A DNA stretch of 64,000 nt from Berberis thunbergii (Eukaryota > Streptophyta > Magnoliopsida > Ranunculales > Berberidaceae). The stretch covers positions 682,001 to 746,000 of the forward strand of contig QNQO01000221.1 in NCBI GenBank assembly GCA_003290165.1. Direction: 5' to 3'. The translations under genes were made by a program, and so were the position numbers. Of this stretch, positions 35,249-46,167 are shown in pieces (the stretch's first letter is position 1; each line of letters opens with the position of its first letter). The notes under the pieces are model-generated. The model did not search any database, was not told the DNA's origin, and saw nothing but the letters and a program-made list of their open reading frames with translations.

Positions 35249-37062
35249 ATGTCTTCCCGTCAGACAACTTCTCTAGTTACTTCGCCTTCCAATCCCAGTA
35301 TCGACCAGGGTCGATGGGTAATCCAAATTTGTCGAACCCTCAGAAGAACAGCTGGAAGAAGATACAAATGTCCCTGTCTGCATCTATACTGTCCCCAAAA
35401 CCTTGATGTACGTTGAACAAGCCAGAAGCCTATATTCCTCAACAAGTTGCACTAGGTCCATACCATTGCTGGCGTCCAGAGCTCTCTGAGATGGAGAGGT
35501 ACAAGCTTGCTGCAGCAAAGAGAGTCCAAAAACAGCTTCAAAATCTCAGTTTTGATAAACTCATCAGTCAACTAATCAAGTTTGAACCCAGAATTCGTGT
35601 TTGTTACCATAAGTATTTTGGTTTTAGGGTGTGTTTGGTTGCATGGAATCTTATGTCATGAAAATTTATGAGGAGACTCTTACATTTTAAGTCATTTGAT
35701 GTATCACTTCACATCCGCCATTTGATTTTGTGATCAATGATGGGAATGAAAATCTCATGAACATGTGAATCACACTCCTTGATCCCCCAAGGCATGTGAT
35801 TCTCATGTTTACGGAACTTTCATTCCCACTATTGATCACAAAATCAAATGGCGGATGTGAAGTGATACATCAAATTAACCTAAAATATAGGAGTCCCCTT
35901 ATAGATTCTCATGGCATATGATTCCATACAACCAAACACACCCTTAGTGGTGAAACAATTGCATGGATGATGGCAGTTGATGCTTCATTCATTCTTGAGT
36001 TTCTACAAATATACGCTGTGAAAGAAGGTAAGATCTTAACAAGAGTTTCATCTAGCGATGTCTCATTTGGTCGATTATGCAGGTAAGAAGTCTGCATATC
36101 ATGCAGTACTTCGTGATATTCTATTGCTTGAAAACCAAATTCCGCTTTTTCTACTGTGTGAGATCATGGAATTCCTATACCAGCCAACTGAATCAGCCCA
36201 CGATGTACTAAATTCCATGCTTATTGGATTATGTGAAGAAATCTCACCATTCAATGTAAAGGACTTACCTAGCATCGATGTCACCCAATTTGCACATTTG
36301 TTAGATTTCCTATATGACATGTTAGTACCTACTAAGTCACATCCAAGAGAAATCGACCAAATAGATGACCAGAACGATTACATGGAGAATAAAGAAGCAT
36401 CATTCGCACAATCTGGTCATGTAAATTAGCTCTTTAACGAGGTATGGAGTTTATTGTCCAAGTTGAACAGAGGACCCGTAAGATACCTTAAAAAGATGCT
36501 GGTATCTAAACCTTTACAGTTACTAGGTAAATTGCCATGGACAATGATAACCCGAATCCCAGGTTTTGCAATTCTCAAATACCCACTCCAGCAATTATTC
36601 CCCAAAGAAGATGATAAGCCTGAAGAGGATTCACATCTGAGGAATGAAAACAAACCTCCATTGATAGAGGAAATCACAATCCCATCAGTCACAGAGCTGT
36701 TTAAATCAGGTGTTCGATTTCTCCCTACAAATGGTGATATAACAAGCATTGATTTTGATGTGAAGACATTCACACTTTACCTTCCTACTATCAGTTTGGA
36801 TGTTAATACAGAGGTTGTTTTAAGAAACTTAGTAGCATATGAAGCATCAAATGCATCAGGACCATTGGTTGTTACGCGCTACACCGAGTTGATGAGTGGA
36901 ATTATAGACACGAAAGAGGATGCAAAGATTCTTAGGGACAAAGGGATTGTTTTGAATCGCTTGAAAAGCGATAGAGAGGTTGCAGATCTATGGAATGGAA
37001 TGAGTAAGTCAGTGAAGTTGACAAGAGTTCCCTTCCTAGACAAAGTTATTGAAGATGTGAAC
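35249..37062 (+). pseudogene. DUF247 (PF03140) plant protein gene, 5' and main part
   Basis: ATG 35249 starts MSSRQTTSLVTSP. Domain landmarks follow in several frames: VPVCIYTVPKTLMYVE, EAYIPQQVALGPYHCWRPEL, SGETIAWMMAVDASFILEFL, LVDYAGKKSAYHAVLRDILL, ENQIPLFLLCEIMEFLYQ, FAHLLDFLYDML, FKSGVRFLPTNGDITSIDFD and LRNLVAYEA, ending at VIEDVN where a copia element begins. This is the standard DUF247 order; the family has a C-terminal membrane anchor, found here at 42369-42565. Damage: frameshifts near 35325, 35415 and 36055, an in-frame TAG at 36427-36429, a MITE at 35627-35945 and the copia insertion. DUF247 proteins are mostly uncharacterised; some grass members act in self-incompatibility, which cannot be inferred here. 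Confidence 0.9.
35627..35945. mobile_element. Tourist/Harbinger MITE inside the DUF247 gene
   Basis: The 319-bp element has GGGTGTGTTTGGTTG and CAACCAAACACACCC ends and is flanked by TTA at 35624-35626 and 35946-35948. The arms are complementary over about 150 bp each (for example CACTTCACATCCGCCATTTG and its complement), so it is an almost complete palindrome. Reading across the empty site joins HKYFGF to SGETIAW in one frame, the expected DUF247 sequence. Confidence 0.93.
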
Positions 37063-37571
37063 TGTTGCGCCTTATTGTGAAAGCGGATAGACACCAACAA
37101 TTGCACACAAGTACCACAAAGATCCAATCAATTAAATAGAGCAACTAGCAATGAAAGAAATTAGAGAAAATTAAGAACATACCACAAGAGACACAAGGTT
37201 TACGTGGTTCAGTAAATTGCCTACGTCCACGGTGAGAAGATTCCACTATATTCAAGAACAAGGTACAAGAAGATGACAATTCTCACACAATCTCTCAACA
37301 AGAGATGAAACAATTCAAGGAATTATCTTTCTCTATTCCCTGTGCTTCACAGTTTTCTACATAGAATCATCTTAATCAAAACACCTATAGTTCCTAGTAT
37401 ATATAGGAACAACAATTTTCTATTTGGCAGCAGTTTCCTGTTTCATAGTAGTTTCCTGTTTCCTAGAATTTATTTCCTGTTCAAAAAACAATTTTCAGAA
37501 GTCCAAACAGTTTCCTGTTTCAAACAGGAGTCCAAACACTTTCCTGTTTCAAACACGTTTCCTGTTTCACA
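37063..37571 (-). repeat. copia 3' LTR
   Basis: 509 bp on the minus-strand element's 3' side. It has TATATATA near 37400 and tandem TTTCCTGTTTC motifs near 37430-37565. It is longer than the other LTR by one such repeat block. Confidence 0.9.
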
Positions 37572-37619
37572 ATTCTCCACCTCGACGAATTTTTATAAGG
37601 AAAAAATGAGCCGAAACAA

Positions 37620-38239
37620 GGCATGAGAATAAACTGATCAACACTCCATCAAAGCTTTGTCACCTCACGAAACCGCCCCGAAGGGCAACGCCCCAAAGGG
37701 CCCTCAATCAACATGAGTCAATGTGGAGTAAGTCCAAACAATGTTGAAACTTAACTCCAGGAACAACCTTTGTCAACATATCAGCAGGGTTGTCTTTTGT
37801 GTGTACTTTCATCAAAGACACATCACCATCCTCAATTACATCTCAAACAAAGTGATATCGGACGTCAATATGCTTAGTCCTTGCGTGATGAACCTGATTT
37901 GTAGCCAAGTGGATGACACTCTGACTGTCACAGAGAACCTCAACACTATCTTGTTCCACACCCAAGTCATTTACAAGACCTTGAAGCCACAATGCTTCTT
38001 TTACACCTTCTGTCAATGCCATATAGTCTGCCTATGTAGTAGAGAGAGCCACTGTATCCTGAAGCATAGATCTCCAACTAACCGGAGCACCGTATATCTG
38101 AAATACGTAACCAGTAGTAGATCTTCGTCTATCTAGATCACCAGCATAATCAGAATCAACAAACCCACGAACCTGACATGAATCTCCACCGAAGTCCAAA
38201 CCCACATCCAAGGTACCTTTTAAGTACCTAATTAAGCAT
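37620..38239 (-). pseudogene. copia RNase H domain
   Basis: The minus strand reads FVDSDYAGDLDRRRSTTGY, then APVSWRSMLQDTVALSTT, a TAG where glutamate is expected, ADYMALTEGVKEALWL, VEVLCDSQSVIHLATNQV, HHARTKHIDVRYHFV and a TGA. These are the conserved copia RNase H blocks with the D, E and D/S catalytic neighbourhood, the E replaced by a stop. It degrades the RNA strand of the cDNA hybrid. At least two stops inactivate it. It follows RT (38240-39163). Confidence 0.85.
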
Positions 38240-39163
38240 CTATTTCACCGCCTCCCAATGTTTCTTCCCAGGGTTTTTCATATACCTGCTCACAACACTA
38301 ACAGCCTGTGAAATGTCAGGGCGTGTACACACCATAGCATACATTAAACTGCCAACTGCACTAGCATAAGGAACATGCGACATGTATTCATTTTCTTCCA
38401 CTGTGACTGGAGATAACTTTCGAGAAAGTCTAAAATGTGAAGCCAAAGGAGTAATAACCGGCTTTGCGTTTTCCATGCCAAACCATGATATGACCTTTTC
38501 AAGGTACCCCTTCTGTAAAAGAAATAATTTTTTATTCTCCCTTTCTCTTCTTATCTCCATACCAAGTATTTTCTTTGCAGCACCCATATCCTTCATCTCA
38601 AACTCAGAAGCAAGTTGAGACTTCAATTTATTTATCTCCACCATACTCTTACAGGCAATGAGCATATCGTCAACATAGAGCAAAAGATAAATAAAATTGC
38701 CACTACGAAGTTTTTTCAAGTAAACACAACAATCATACTTACTTCGTGTGAACCCATGTTTCAACATAAAAGTGTCAAACCGTTTGTACCACCGCCTAGG
38801 TGACTGCTTTAACCCATAAAGTGATCTCCTCAAACGACAAACATGGTCTTCTTTTCCAACAACCTTAAAACCTTCCGGCTGATGCATATAAATTTCCTTC
38901 TCTAAGTCTCCATGCAAGAAAGTTGTTTTCACATCAAGTTGTTCAAGCTCAAGGTCACCATGAGCTACCAAGCTCAACAACACACGTATAGAAGTGTGTT
39001 TTACCACAGGCGAAAATATCTCATTGTAGTCAACGCCTTCCCTCTGAGCAAAACCCTTAGCTACTAATCTTGCCTTGAACTGAGTACCAGACTCTAGAGT
39101 AGTCTGTTTCTTCTTAAACACCCACTTGCAGCCAATTGCTTTCCTTCCATTAGGCAACGACAC
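38240..39163 (-). CDS. copia reverse transcriptase domain (open over 307 codons)
   Basis: This is the best preserved part of the element. The minus strand carries AIGCKWVFKKK, YNEIFSPVVKHTSIRVLLSL, QLDVKTTFLHGDLEKEIYM, SLYGLKQSPRRWYKRFD and YVDDMLIACKS, the copia RT blocks, including the catalytic YVDD box. It ends with MVCTRPDISQAVSVVSRYM, leading towards RNase H. It copies element RNA into DNA. The first D (in D-V-K-T) and the D-D pair are present. No upstream start is functional because the integrase region is broken, so it is a domain fragment of a dead polyprotein. Confidence 0.93.
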   Translation of the reverse strand: MSLPNGRKAIGCKWVFKKKQTTLESGTQFKARLVAKGFAQREGVDYNEIFSPVVKHTSIRVLLSLVAHGDLELEQLDVKTTFLHGDLEKEIYMHQPEGFKVVGKEDHVCRLRRSLYGLKQSPRRWYKRFDTFMLKHGFTRSKYDCCVYLKKLRSGNFIYLLLYVDDMLIACKSMVEINKLKSQLASEFEMKDMGAAKKILGMEIRRERENKKLFLLQKGYLEKVISWFGMENAKPVITPLASHFRLSRKLSPVTVEENEYMSHVPYASAVGSLMYAMVCTRPDISQAVSVVSRYMKNPGKKHWEAVK

Positions 39164-39250
39164 TATATTCCAAGTATGGTTCTTCTAGAGAGACTCCATC
39201 TCACCCTGCATAGCTACTAACCAACTCTGACTATCTGAATGACGCGCGGC

Positions 39251-40479
39251 TTACTTGTAAATAGTTGGCTCATCATCTTCCACAGAGAGTGCATATGCAA
39301 CCAAATCAACTGTATTCAACTGACCATAGTGCTTCAACGGTTCTTCAAAGCCAAATTTTTGAACTTGCTTAACCGATCGTTTTGACCTAGTTAAGGCCAA
39401 AGGTTGCTGCTGGGATTGATTATCTTCAACTGGCTGTTGTTCCTCATGGTCTTCAGGCTCATAATTCAGATCATGTGTGTTTGCTTCAACCACTTGTTCA
39501 TCTGCTGCATCCACAGACGCTTCAACTTCCACTTTCTGAGTGTTACTAGATTCACCACCACTATCAACCAACTTCTTAGCTTTAGTACAAGCTAACAAGG
39601 AATCCTTATCAAATCTAACATCTCGACTGATCACAAATTTATTATCCTCTAAACACCATAGACGATAACCCTTCACGCCTTTTGCATACCCCAAGAAAAT
39701 GGCCTTCTTAGCCCTATCATCAAGCTTATTTGCTTTCACATGGTAGTAGGCAATACAACCGAAAACTTTCAGTACACTGTAATCAACATGTTCACCTGAT
39801 CACACTTCATAAGGTGTTTTGCAGTCTAATGTAGAATGTGGCGATCTATTAATCAAGAAACACGCGGTGGCTATTGATTCAGCCCACCATTCTCTGCAAA
39901 GACAACCATTGGAGCGCATACACCTAGCTCTTTCAAGCATAGTACGGTTCAATCTTTCAGCAACTCCATTTTGTTGTGGCGTGTTTCTAACAATCCAATG
40001 TCGAACAATTCATTCCTGATCACAAAACTGTTTGAAAGTACCCTCAGTATACTCGGTACCATTATCTGACCTCAAAGTCTTCACCTTTCTTCCAGTTCTA
40101 TTCTCAACCATTGCTCTCCACCTTTTAAATGTCTCAAATACTTCATTCTTGGACTTCAAAAATATACCCATGTGTAACGGGAATAATCATCAATGAAGGA
40201 GACAAAGTACCTGGAACCTCCCTTAGAGGCGACCTTCGCTGGCCCCCACACATCTGTATGCACATAGTCTAGAATACCTCTGCTCCTCTACTTGTTTGTA
40301 CTGAATTTTACCCTGCATTGTTTTCCATATACACAATGCTCGCAAAACTCCATAGTCGGTTTCTGCATACCCTTCAGTAACTCTTGCTTGCTCAGTAGAG
40401 ACAATCTTTTTTCTGTCATATGCCCAAGTCGCATGTGCCATAACCTAGTGCTTTCCGATGAAGAAGTTTCCACTGCCAC
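39251..40479 (-). pseudogene. copia integrase region
   Basis: On the minus strand, STRLWHMRLGHMTEKRLSLL and FCEHCVYGKQ give the H-H and C-C pairs of the integrase zinc finger (about 40440-40310). The catalytic core between about 40260 and 39750 is split by several frame changes; pieces such as the complement of CCATCTGATAATGGTACC-like DNA are recognisable near 40060. The 3' part reads AIFLGYAKGVKGYRLWCLED and FVISRDVRFDKDS (39739-39251), the C-terminal region before RT. It would insert the cDNA into the genome. It is broken here. Confidence 0.8.
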
Positions 40480-40482
40480 ATT

Positions 40483-41759
40483 TCATGTTACCGTGTTACC
40501 CATCAAGGTGTACAAGTTACCTTGTTTGATCCCTTTCATGACAATCAAAGACCCACGGACAACCTTTACAACTCCACCTACCGCTGTAAACTTACAACCA
40601 TTGGAGTCTAAAACACCAAGTGAGATAAAGTTTTTTTTCAAGGCTGGGACATGCCTCACATCAGTTAAGGTTCTCACAACACCATCATACATCTTAATCC
40701 TCATTGTTCCAATTCCAACTGTCTTACAAGCGTAATCATTACCCATCAGAACAGTACCACCATCAATGTGCTCATAGGTAGTGAACCACTCCATGTTTGG
40801 GCACATATGGTAAGAACACCCAGAGTCAAGGAGCCATCTCCTAGAGATTTTTGTGTTTTCACCCACAACTGAATAACATTCTTCATCCTTTTCCGTACTA
40901 GATGCATAACTTGCTTCACTAGTATCACCCTTATCTTGTTTTTTCTTGCCATTCCAACTGTTATCATGATTACTCTTACATTGATTTGGACAATTTTTCC
41001 TAATATGCCCCCACTCTCTACATTTGTGACATTGTGGACCTCTAGACTTTGATCTAGATTTTCCACTATTTGAAGATGATTTCACTTGAGACCTTCCTCT
41101 AACAACCAACCCTTCAGCTTGATTTTTCCCAATACCATTTGATGAAGTTTTCTTCCGAATCTCATTGGACAAGAGTGCATCGGTAGTTTCATCAAATGTA
41201 AGTTCATCTTTCCCAAACAAAATTGTTTGTACAAGATTTTCATATGACTGCGGCAAGGAGTAAAGCAATATAATTGCTTGGTCTTCATCCCCAATCTTCA
41301 CATCCACATCTCTCAAATTTGAGATAATCCGTGTAAACTTGGCGATATGATCACCAATTGGAGTGCCCTCATCCATTGCTAGTATGTACAATTGGGTTTT
41401 CAAGTATAACCTGTTTGATAATGTCTTAGTCATAAACTGTGACTCAAGCTTCAACCAAACATCAGCTGCCGTAGTCTCTTCATTAACTAAAAAACTATGT
41501 CTCTATCTAGACACAAGCAAATAGTAGCACGCACCTCCAAATCCAATTCTTCTCATTCATCATCTGACATGGTTTCAGCCTTTTTATCCTTCCCTAGTAA
41601 TGCCTTGTGTAATTTCTGAGAAATAAGCAAATTCCTCATTTGTATTCTCCAATATCCGAAATCGTTCTTACAATTAAATTTCTCGATTTCATACTTCCCC
41701 ACATGTGCCTTGCTCACCTTGGATGCCATTGCAAACAAAACCTGTGATTTTCTAGACAA
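40483..41759 (-). pseudogene. copia gag and protease region
   Basis: Minus-strand ATG near 41729 begins MASKVSKAHVGKYEIEKFNC and continues with FGYWRIQMRNLLISQKLHKA, a Tork/Tnt1-type gag start. A break near 41553-41454 separates it from a 323-codon frame with the capsid (IGDHIAKFTRIISNLRDVDV), a CCHC knuckle (CHKCREWGHIRKNC) and the protease motif WLLDSGCSYHMCP with its D-S-G triad. Gag packages the RNA and the protease cleaves the polyprotein. The frame ends at 40483 just before the integrase finger. Confidence 0.88.
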
Positions 41760-41875
41760 GAAACTTCACTAAGGTTTTTTTTCTTTTTTTCAAACAACTT
41801 GTGCACAAACAAATCCTAGCACTTTTGAATCTTCACAATCTTGAGTAGAACAATTTAAGATCAATTTCCCTTAGT

Positions 41876-41887
41876 GCTCTGATACCA
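41876..41887 (-). other. copia primer-binding site (initiator tRNA-Met type)
   Basis: The minus strand reads TGGTATCAGAGC, two bases inside the 5' LTR. This is the usual copia site complementary to initiator tRNA-Met. Confidence 0.92.
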
Positions 41888-41889
41888 AT

Positions 41890-42368
41890 TGTTGCGCTTT
41901 ATTGCGGAAGTGGGTAGACACCAACAATTGCACACAAGTACCACAAGGATCCAATCAATTAAATAGAACAACTAACAATGAAAGAAATTAGAGAAAATTA
42001 AGAACATACCACAAGAGACACAAGGTTTATGTGGTTCAGCAAATTGCCTACGTCCACGGTGAGGGGATTCCACTATATTCAAGAACAAGGTACAAGAAGA
42101 TGACAATTCTCACACAATCTCTCAACAAGAGATGAAACAATTCAAGGAATTATCTTTCTCTATTCCCTGTGTTTCACAGTTTTTCTACATGGAATCATCT
42201 TAATCAAAACACCTATAGTTCCTAGTATATATAGGAACAACAATTTTCTGTTTGGCAGCAGTTTCCTGTTTCATAGTAGTTTTCTGTTTTCTAGAATTTA
42301 TTTCCTGTTCAAAAAACAATTTTCAGAAGTCCAAACACTTTTCTGTTTCAAACACTTTCCTGTTCACA
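41890..42368 (-). repeat. copia 5' LTR
   Basis: 479 bp, near-identical to 37063-37571. Same ends and TATATATA motif. Flanked by TGAAC. Confidence 0.9.
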
Positions 42369-42565
42369 TGAACAAGTACCATAGTACCAGATGGAAGATT
42401 CAACTAGTGACGTTCACCAAGGTTTATGTATTCGGTTCATGGCAGTTTCTCACGCTTCTAGCAGCCATTTGTCTTTTGTTACTGATGGGTCTACAAGCAT
42501 TTTGTTCAGTGTATACTTGTTCACACATTCTTCGCATTAATACCGGAGACTCTAGAAGCCCGTGA
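42369..42565 (+). pseudogene. DUF247 gene, C-terminal membrane-anchor segment
   Basis: It begins directly after the copia element with the repeated TGAAC. The frame reads NKYHSTRWKIQLVTF, VYVFGSWQFLTLLAAICLLL, LMGLQAFCSVYTC and ends at TGA 42563-42565. In DUF247 proteins this hydrophobic stretch is the single C-terminal transmembrane helix preceded by a W-basic segment. Removing one TGAAC joins it in frame to VIEDVN at 37062, so both parts are one gene split by the insertion. Confidence 0.93.
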
Positions 42566-42795
42566 AATGCTTTTGGTTTACACTCACTTCCCTTCCCTCC
42601 TCACCCCCAATCCTCCCCTCTTTTATGTATACCTAGTATTTTGTTCTGTGTGAATGGTGACAAGAATGAAAGCATCTGTACAAAGGCGTGTATGTTGTGC
42701 CTCAGTTTTTTCAAGATTTTCATTTGGTTGAGTGAGGTTGATTTTTGTGGATTGTGGTCAGGCATGCTTGAAAAGTTTTGATAACTTTATCTTAA

Positions 42796-42972
42796 CAGGA
42801 ATTCTAAATGTCAAGGAAACGGGCGAGGGATGTGACGTGGCGGGGTGGGGATTGTCCACTCTACTTGAGATGCGTATCATCGTTTTTGGTGCGTGTATCT
42901 CGAGCGGGGTGGACGATCCCCATCCCGCCCCGTCACGTCCCTCACCCATTTCCTCGACATTAAAAACTGCTC
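42796..42972. mobile_element. snapback MITE with 9-bp target duplication
   Basis: It is flanked by TTATCTTAA at 42787-42795 and 42973-42981. The arms are complementary (GGGCGAGGGATGTGACG against CGTCACGTCCCTCACCC). The loop holds CTTGAGATGCGTATC and GTATCTCGAG. The layout is like 12769-12957. It lies about 230 bp downstream of the DUF247 stop. Confidence 0.8.
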
Positions 42973-42981
42973 TTATCTTAA

Positions 42982-43458
42982 TTAAATGCTTTTTTATTTG
43001 CCTTTCGTTTTAGTTATGGATCACACCAAGCTGTATTTAATTAAAACCTTATCATTACATTCTGCAAAGCGACTATAGAATGGTGACAATTTGGTTTTCC
43101 TTAGAATATACGAATTTTTTTTTTTATTAACCATTCCCTACCTCACCAAACGATCTGGCCTGCCCTGAATCAATTCTCATCTTTGTGTTCTTGATTTACT
43201 TATTTTATTTTCTTTAAATATCCCTCATCTGCGTACACTATTGGGAGAATGTCCACAATCACTTCTATGTATGATATATTAACATAATGTTTTAGGCATA
43301 GTTTTCTGAAAAAACAGTAAACTATATTCAGCAAAGCTCTCAACATGTCGGGTTTAGGTTTATGAGATGGCTTAAAGATGCATGGGATGACTATATTTGG
43401 TTGGCCTATAATGACATTCAGGAGTATCTTCTTTAGCTAATCCATGGACTAAATTGAA
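42982..43458. other. stretch without a recognised gene
   Basis: AT-rich sequence downstream of the DUF247 locus. Nothing recognised. Confidence 0.4.
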
Positions 43459-45791
43459 ATCATCAACGGCTAAAAACCGTTGTTAAATGTCCCAAAACCG
43501 TAGTTAAAAAGAATCAGCGACGGCCCAACAACCGTCGCTATACTGTAGATATTTCAATCGTCGCTATTTGAATCAGCAACGGTAAACTATCCCTTCACTA
43601 ATTCGCAACGGCCAAAAACCGTCGCTAGTGTCAAAAATTTTGTCGCTAAAGCAGTTGAAAACTTCGACCACGAATCTCGCAAATTGAAAAATAGCGACGG
43701 TTTTTGCCGTCGCTAATTAGCGACCATTTTTTTTCCGTGGCTATTTAGCGACGATTTTTTCTAAATAGCGACCGTTTTTGCCGTCGCTATTTAGCTACCT
43801 TTTTTGCCGTGGCTATTTAGCGACGGTTTTTTGTCGTCGCTAACGCTATTTAGCAACGATTTTTTGTCGTGGCTATTTAGGGACAGCTTTGTTGCAAATC
43901 ATATTGACAAATGAAATTTACAAATTATAAATTACAAATGATAATTCATTTTTTATAATGAAATTAGCTATTAATGATTATCCATTCTGAAAATTAATAT
44001 CAACTACCAGAACTAAACTTAATTGATCAAAATTATAACAAAAATTACACAAAATTTCTAGAATATCATACAAACATTACAAAGAATTCATACAAAATTG
44101 ACAAAAAACCAAAAATAAAAATAAAAAATTCAATCTATAGAATATCTGAAATCTGATCTCAAAGATATGAAATCTCAGAGATCAAAGATCTCCGAGATCT
44201 GAGATTTCAGATCTTCGAGATCAGAGATCTCTTGCATCTAGGGAGGGGGGAGAGAGGTGGCCGGGATTGGTGTTGAGGGAGGCGGCCGGGATCGGTGTCG
44301 AGGAAGCGGCGGACTTCTCCTCTGTGGGTTTCTTCTCTGGAGGTTGAGAGAAATTTTTTGTTTATGTTGGTTTGTAGAGAAAATTTAAATTTATATAGAG
44401 AAATGTAATTGAAGGGGATTGGTTGTGTTAGTTTCACGCGGATTGGTGACGTGGTTTTGTTTAGTGCGTTGGATTTAGCTAAATTTTTTGGGTGTTATTG
44501 ACGGTTGAGATGAAGTATCACGCAGATCGGTGACGTGTTTTTTTTAAAACAATTAGTAACAGTTTTTTGCAGTAGCTAAATTCTTTAGTGTATAATTTAA
44601 AAAAAAAACCAATTAGCAACGGTTTACTGCCGTCGCTAATATAAAAATAATGTTAATTTAAAAAAAATTAATTAGCGAGTAGCAAATAATTCATATAAAT
44701 TTGTATTTAAAAAATAATTAATGACATACTTACCGAGTACACAACTTTTCTTCGGACATTTTTTTCCAGAACTTTTATGGCTTGAATCGAGTAGCAAAGT
44801 TATGATCCCATAGAGTACATGTTACTATATTGTGAACGAATCCTCTACAGCTCCTATACCACAAAGATCAACCATTGATAATAACAATGAACCCATGTGA
44901 TGTATATGTCCTTTTCCAAGAGCAACCACTGATAATACCAATGAGTGAATGACTCTGTTCAAGAAATCTTGACAGGTTTAACATACATAGATTACCTCAA
45001 TTATTATAAGGTTAAAAGTTGATTGAGTCGGGAGTCGGAAGGTGTGCCCATGATTGAGGACTAAACTAAAACCAAGCTAGACTTGCCTCGAGATCAAATT
45101 TCGAGTGAAGAGGTTGGTTCAGGCTAGGCAATTACCATAAAGCAGACATTGAAATGCACTAAAGAATATCACAAAAGCAAGAAAGAATTATTCTAAACAA
45201 TTTATCAATTTCTTTACCTATTTATGCATTTGATTCCCCTGACTACAATTTCTGAAAATCGTTGTTGTCTTTTTATGCACTAATATTTTTTTTATCAGTT
45301 AAGTTGTTGTTGGCTAAGTTATTGATATAAAAATAATTTTATTTAAAAAAAATTCAATTAGCGACGGTTTTTTGCCGTCGCTAATAAAAAAGTCTAAAAC
45401 TTAGCCACGATCAATTGTCGTAGTTAAATTCTTTAATGTTTAATTTTTTTTTTCAAAAAACCAATTAACCACGATTTTTTGCGGTCGCTGATAAAAAATC
45501 TAAAACTTAGCCACGGTCAATTGCCGTAGCTAAATTCTTTAGTGTTTAATTTAAAAAAAAAAAAACCAATTAGCCACAATTTTTGCCGTCGCTAATAAAA
45601 AAATCTAAAACTTAGCGACAGTTTTAAGCCGTCGCTAAATATTTTGCGACGGATTTTTATAATTATGGGTTGAAACAGTATCGAAAGCAATTAGCGACGA
45701 TTTTTTGCCGTCGCTAATCATATAATTAGCGACGGTATCAAAAAACCGTCACTAGTTTCCGTAATTATTAAAGCTTTTTTTTTTTGCAGTG
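43459..45791. mobile_element. CACTA-type non-autonomous element with dense subterminal repeats
   Basis: Many copies of TAGCGACGG and its complement CCGTCGCTA occur in both orientations at 43459-43885 and 44555-45760, often as TTAGCGACGGTTTTTTGCCG-like palindromic units. The right end reads TTTTTTGCAGTG (45780-45791), the complement of a CACTGCAAAAAA terminus. The left terminus was not found and may be truncated. The centre (43886-44550) has an inverted AGATCTCAGAGATC-type cluster near 44150-44235 and no coding family. Confidence 0.6.
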
Positions 45792-46010
45792 ATATTATGG
45801 CTCACCAATTTAGTTAAGATACCATATAACCATTTTTCAGAGCAGCGTAACCCATCTTGCCTTAAAAATTGTCTACAGAAGAGGCATTTTGAGATGCAAA
45901 TGTCTATACCTTCTTGGACACATTCTCAGTGTGTTTATTGTCGCTAGTATTAGTGACTTGTAGTTAATTAGAGTTTTAGTATAACCATGTCAAGGAGTAG
46001 AGTTCAATAT
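45792..46010. other. short stretch without a recognised gene
   Basis: Together with 49995-50036 this is the pre-insertion flank of the Mutator-like element. Confidence 0.4.
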
Positions 46011-46167
46011 TTTTAGATTGGGTTAATTGCAATTCCCTCCCTATAATATATAGCTAATTCAGTTTTGTCTCCAATTAACATTCATATTGCATTTTCCCCC
46101 TAAGACTACTAGTCAACGTGCCTTGACTGTCAAGGCACGTGCTATCTTCAAAAAGGTCATATTTTAC

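Larger units (their letters stand above)
37063..42368 (-). mobile_element. copia (Tork-like) LTR retrotransposon inserted in DUF247
   Basis: LTRs at 37063-37571 and 41890-42368 start TGTTGCGC and end TTCACA on the plus strand. The target duplication TGAAC flanks it exactly (37058-37062 and 42369-42373). On the minus strand the order is LTR, primer site, gag, protease, integrase, RT, RNase H, polypurine tract (ATTCTCCACCTCGAC complemented), LTR, which is copia order. The LTRs differ by roughly 15-20 substitutions plus a gap of about 30 bp, as counted by eye. Stops and frameshifts in each domain suggest it is not autonomous. Confidence 0.95.

Noticed and set aside
37582..37626. MSRNKA-ending plus-strand frame (37342-37626) as a protein
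   Set aside because: It lies in LTR, polypurine tract and 3' end of the antisense copia element.
40292..40735. Plus-strand 147-codon frame
   Set aside because: It is the shadow of the copia gag-protease and integrase coding strand, which is minus.
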